7,532 nt of DNA from Cyanobacteria bacterium OH_CDB_20 (GTDB taxonomy: Bacteria > Cyanobacteriota > Vampirovibrionia > Gastranaerophilales > Gastranaerophilaceae), in contig JAEZIX010000091.1 in the NCBI GenBank assembly GCA_023415935.1, forward strand, positions 1 through 7,532, read 5' to 3'. A program made the translations under genes and the position numbers. Shown piece by piece: positions 6,223 through 7,532 of the stretch (position 1 is the first letter of the stretch; each line of letters starts with the position of its first letter). The notes beneath the pieces are model-generated. The model was given only the letters and a program-made list of their open reading frames with translations, was not told the DNA's origin and did no database searches.

Positions 6223-6762
6223 TTATTTCTTACCTGTTTTACCGGCTTTTCTTCTGATGTGTTCGCCTTCGTATTTAATACCTTTTCCTTTGTAAACTTC
6301 AGGAGGGCGTTTAGATCTGATTGCAGCTGCAACATCACCAACAAGTTGTTTATTAGAACCAGATACAGTAACTTTTGTATTAGCTTCAACTGTTATTGTA
6401 ATTCCTTGAGGCGCTTCGACATTAACTGGGTGAGAATAACCTAATGAAAGGTTTAGTGTATTTCCTTGCATTGCAGCACGGTAACCTACACCGATGATTT
6501 CAAGTTTTTTTGTAAAACCTGTTTTTACACCAGTAATAGCATTCGCTACAAGAGTTCTTGATAAACCGTGAAGTGAACGTGTTAATCTTTGCTCATCAAC
6601 TCTTCCAACAAGCAATTTGCCATCTTCTTTATTCAATGTAATTTCAGGACGAACTTCGACAACTTCAGTACCTAAAGGTCCTTTTGCTGTTACTTTTTGT
6701 CCTTCAATTGTTACTTCCACACCTTGTGGTATTTCTATCGGTAATTTACCTATACGTGACAT
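6223..6762 (-). CDS. rplF: 50S ribosomal protein L6
   Basis: L6 binds 23S rRNA near the sarcin-ricin loop and the factor-binding site. The 179-residue product begins MSRIGKLPIEIPQGVEV, typical of the family, and has the two-domain pattern with GVGYRA (about 92-97) and LGYSHPV (about 107-113). It ends with RSKRPPEVYKGKGI, then a basic tail RRKAGKTGKK. AAGGAG lies 8 bases before the ATG, the best ribosome binding site in the window. The flanking gaps, 86 bp to rpsH and 85 bp to rplR, are long for this operon. Confidence 0.97.
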   Translation of the reverse strand: MSRIGKLPIEIPQGVEVTIEGQKVTAKGPLGTEVVEVRPEITLNKEDGKLLVGRVDEQRLTRSLHGLSRTLVANAITGVKTGFTKKLEIIGVGYRAAMQGNTLNLSLGYSHPVNVEAPQGITITVEANTKVTVSGSNKQLVGDVAAAIRSKRPPEVYKGKGIKYEGEHIRRKAGKTGKK

Positions 6763-6834
6763 TTTATTTTCTCCTTATCGGTATATTTCGTTTATTGAGG
6801 GGTCTTTCTACCAATTTCACCCGACAATTTAAAA

Positions 6835-6854
6835 TGGTAAGTATAAACTTACCA
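6835..6854 (-). promoter_or_regulatory. Hairpin spanning the rpsH stop codon
   Basis: TGGTAAG and CTTACCA form a perfect 7-bp stem around a 6-base AT loop, and the rpsH stop codon is part of the stem. A short T-rich stretch (ATTTTAAATT) follows on the minus strand, so weak attenuation between rpsH and rplF is possible; RNA stabilisation is the other option. Confidence 0.5.
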
Positions 6855-7244
6855 AACGTAGCATAGAATTTCGCCGCCAACTTTTTCTTTTCTTGCTTTT
6901 CTATCTGTTAGAAGACCTTTGCTTGTACTAACAATTGCAATTCCCATTCCGCCGAGAACTTGTGGTAAATTTTTAGATTTGCAATAAGTTCTTAAACCAG
7001 GTTTTGAAATTCTTCTTAAATTAGTAATTACAGGCTTATTTTTTTCGTCGTATTTAAGTTCAACGTTTAAAGTTTTAAAACTGCCTGATTCTTTTATTTC
7101 ATAACTTGAAATGTAACCTTCTTCTTTTAAAAGTTTAGCTAACTCAACTTTTAGGTTTGAGCTAGGCATTTCAACTGCAGCGTGAGAAACGATATTTGCG
7201 TTTCTTATTCTTGTTAGCATATCTGCTATTGGATCTGTATTCAT
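6849..7244 (-). CDS. rpsH: 30S ribosomal protein S8
   Basis: S8 is a primary 16S rRNA binder in the central domain and, in E. coli, the translational repressor of the spc operon. The 131-residue product starts MNTDPIADMLTRIRNAN and ends GGEILCYVW, both family hallmarks, with RRISKPGLRTY in the middle and STSKGLLTDRKARK before the end. AGGA lies 7 bases ahead of the ATG. It follows rpsN after a 163-bp gap with its own candidate promoter, rather than the few bases usual in this cluster. Confidence 0.97.
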   Translation of the reverse strand: MNTDPIADMLTRIRNANIVSHAAVEMPSSNLKVELAKLLKEEGYISSYEIKESGSFKTLNVELKYDEKNKPVITNLRRISKPGLRTYCKSKNLPQVLGGMGIAIVSTSKGLLTDRKARKEKVGGEILCYVW

Positions 7245-7363
7245 TTTATATTCCTTTTCTTTCGGGAAAAAATCCCTATCTACTTACTAAATTCTTCGGG
7301 CATTATGCTTGTTATCATAAATGGTGACTTTATATATTAGTCCCTTGCCCCACTTGACCTAGC

Positions 7364-7372
7364 AGTATAGCA
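7364..7372 (-). promoter_or_regulatory. Possible internal promoter ahead of rpsH
   Basis: TGC-TATACT on the minus strand is a good extended -10, but no -35 is recognisable. It would start transcription near 7357 and give rpsH a leader of about 110 bases, containing GTGGGGCAAGGGAC and a small GGGA-TTTTT-TCCC inverted repeat close to the ribosome binding site. Confidence 0.4.
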
Positions 7373-7407
7373 AAAGTTTTATTGAAAATTATAAGTCTAA
7401 CTTAAAA

Positions 7408-7532
7408 TTACCAACTAGCTTTAACTACGCCAGGTAATAAACCTCTATGAGCCATCTCTCTTAGGTGGATTCTGCAAAGACCGAAATCTCTGTGAAAACC
7501 GTGAGGTCTGCCGCATATAGAACATCTGTTGT
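7408..7532 (-). CDS. rpsN: 30S ribosomal protein S14 type Z, C-terminal part
   Basis: The 40 C-terminal residues are present and the N-terminus is cut by the window edge; type-Z S14 is about 61 residues, so about 21 are missing. The sequence reads NRCSICGRPHGFHRDFGLC and then RIHLREMAHRG, ending PGVVKASW. S14 sits in the 30S head and is needed late in assembly. The CxxC near the start of this fragment identifies the zinc-binding form. The second pair is C-R-I-H instead of the usual C-R-x-C, so the fourth zinc ligand appears to be histidine. Its position upstream of rpsH is the standard spc order. Confidence 0.95.
   Translation of the reverse strand, partial: NRCSICGRPHGFHRDFGLCRIHLREMAHRGLLPGVVKASW

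Noticed and set aside
6259..6866. Plus-strand open frames of 60-71 codons across rplF and its upstream gap
   Set aside because: They are antisense shadows of L6 coding sequence with no ribosome binding sites.

Overview
The window is AT-rich bacterial chromosome. It carries the 5' two thirds of a 16S rRNA gene, housekeeping genes and part of the ribosomal-protein spc cluster. The 16S text read on the minus strand resembles Cyanobacteria-related sequences around E. coli position 830-950, for example GTATCGACCC, TAAGTATCCCGCCTGGGG and GCACGCAAGTGTG. The low GC, a type-Z (zinc) S14 and the absence of photosynthesis genes fit a non-photosynthetic relative such as Vampirovibrionia/Melainabacteria (gut Gastranaerophilales). 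This placement is an inference from remembered sequence, not a search.

Left part (1-1618, minus strand): a 16S gene runs off the left edge. Its leader and promoter region hold a UUCG-capped hairpin, a boxA-like antitermination element, at least three and probably four promoter-like elements, and a 14-bp palindrome. Two promoters belong to a promoter unit present in two good copies and one decayed copy.

Middle (1619-4518): a minus-strand radical SAM protein with an apparently N-terminal SPASM-like cysteine domain starts at 2653, not at the far upstream ATG. Diverging from it is a two-gene plus-strand operon: an unannotated 57-residue zinc-ribbon protein (2783-2956), then a YhcC/YtqA-type radical SAM enzyme. 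That enzyme gene overlaps a convergent class II aldolase gene by 21 bp.

Right part (4583-7532): recF diverges from the aldolase. Both starts lie only 6-9 bases after a -10 box, so both mRNAs look leaderless or nearly so. recF then meets the ribosomal-protein cluster tail to tail at a bidirectional terminator. That cluster, in its own direction, is rpsN (partial), rpsH, rplF, rplR and then stops. rpsE, rpmD, rplO and secY, which usually follow rplR, are absent here. The gaps between the ribosomal genes are unusually long (85-163 bp), and two of the three contain a clear small hairpin.

A recurring theme is the extended -10 promoter (TGN followed by the -10 hexamer), seen upstream of nearly every transcription unit. 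The most distinctive items are the repeated rRNA promoter unit, the leader element that echoes the 16S V1 region, the reordered SPASM/radical SAM protein, the Cys-to-His change in the S14 zinc site, and the truncated spc cluster.
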